Assembly: GCA_037013495.1 (NCBI GenBank)
Contig: CM072810.1
Location: 78,166,449-78,230,448, forward strand
DNA: 64,000 nt
Direction: 5' to 3'
From: Hippophae tibetana
Lineage: Eukaryota; Streptophyta; Magnoliopsida; Rosales; Elaeagnaceae
Positions 63,801-64,000 of this stretch are shown here, piece after piece. How positions within the stretch are numbered: position 1 is the first letter of the stretch; each line of letters starts with the position of its first letter. A program made the position numbers and the translations under genes. Below the pieces are notes generated by a model that was given only the letters and a program-made list of their open reading frames with translations, did no database searches and had not been told where the DNA came from.

Positions 63801-64000
63801 ATTTGTGTACGAAAATGAGTTTCCAAAGCAAGGAAAATTAATATTGTGTGATTCTATACGATCTTCAATTTGATATATTATAATAGTCGTTTCAATACAC
63901 GAGTACAAGATAATCGTAGTGAATACTTGCGACACATATTTATTAATTTGTTTTTTTGTTTTTGAAAATGTGAATAGTATCCATTTTATTTTTCTTTCTC
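60880..64000. repeat. Right-edge dimers with private variants
   Basis: New marks appear here: GTGTGATTCTATACG (about 60948, 62396, 63119, 63846), AATTTGTTTTTTTG (62498, 63222, 63947), ACAAGATAATCG in the last two A monomers, GTGTACGAAAATGAG in the last two A monomers, and GATGTCATTTG in B (about 61261 and 61985). The last three A monomers share most of these, so they are sister copies. The array continues past the right edge. Confidence 0.65.

Larger units (their letters stand above)
20488..64000. repeat. Satellite array, right part: tandem 723-bp A-B dimers
   Basis: The same A-B dimer array resumes immediately after the LTR and runs to the window end, stopping inside an A monomer that begins at 63774. 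The repeat phase is kept across the LTR. B-to-A junctions at 18422 and 21082 are 2660 bp apart, which is 722 bp after subtracting the 1933-bp LTR and one 5-bp target duplication. There are no further insertions, inversions or gene-bearing gaps; all dimers have the same orientation. Dimers to the right of about 42 kb look more alike than those to the left. Confidence 0.97.

Noticed and set aside
1..64000. CRISPR array or other prokaryotic repeat system
   Set aside because: Repeats are 723 bp and contiguous without unique spacers, and no cas-like genes exist.
1..64000. rDNA intergenic spacer or 5S cluster
   Set aside because: No rRNA or 5S-like sequence with internal A and C boxes was recognised in the dimer.
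1..64000. Assembly artefact from collapsed or looped repeats
   Set aside because: Successive dimers carry different private variants and the LTR junctions are clean. Only the near-identical blocks (12.5-17.8 and 48.1-55.9 kb) would merit a read check.

Overview
The window is plant-type nuclear heterochromatin. It is one continuous, AT-rich satellite DNA array, entered and left in mid-repeat, and its only interruption is a solo LTR of a retrotransposon. I find no host protein-coding gene, tRNA, rRNA or CRISPR. The plant assignment rests on the LTR, whose termini and internal layout resemble plant Ty3/gypsy elements of the Tat/Ogre/Retand type. A large, uniform, gene-free satellite array is also typical of plant heterochromatin. 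The species cannot be read from the sequence.

Satellite: the repeat unit is about 723 bp and is a dimer of two related, clearly diverged monomers. Monomer A is about 362 bp (example 343-704) and monomer B about 361 bp (example 705-1065). They alternate strictly A-B-A-B. From the first A start (343) to the last A start (63774) there are 85 dimers averaging 723.4 bp, once the 1938 bp of LTR plus one target duplication are removed. Both monomers carry an identical 20-bp AT-rich box at monomer offset 224 and a short inverted repeat centred at offset about 281. The B-to-A junction carries a GTTTAAAC palindrome fused to a telobox-like AAACCCTA.

Layout: 1-9 kb holds older-looking, varied dimers including a 1447-bp two-dimer higher-order repeat (HOR, about 1.45-5.3 kb). 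A variant A monomer ('A2') first appears near 9.1 kb. A 2170-bp three-dimer HOR occupies about 12.5-17.8 kb. The solo LTR lies at 18555-20487 with 5-bp target duplications AATAC. From about 21.0 to 30.8 kb a third A variant ('A3') occurs, and a 2.6-kb segment is present twice, 6516 bp apart. A block near 16.5-18.5 kb recurs at 31.4-33.5 kb. From 34 to 41.6 kb A2 dimers are mixed with others. From 42 to 62 kb the array is more homogeneous and contains a 3616-bp five-dimer HOR with pattern PQPQR present twice (about 48.1-55.9 kb). Dimers from 60.9 kb on carry further private variants.

Nothing here works together as an operon or pathway. What can be read is the history of the array: amplification of a dimer, repeated local duplication of 1- to 5-dimer blocks, apparent exchange between A and B types, and one retrotransposon insertion later reduced to a solo LTR. 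The LTR reads on the minus strand. It has a TATA-like box with a bZIP-type TGACGTCA inverted repeat upstream, a 36-bp minisatellite and a GC-rich tract.
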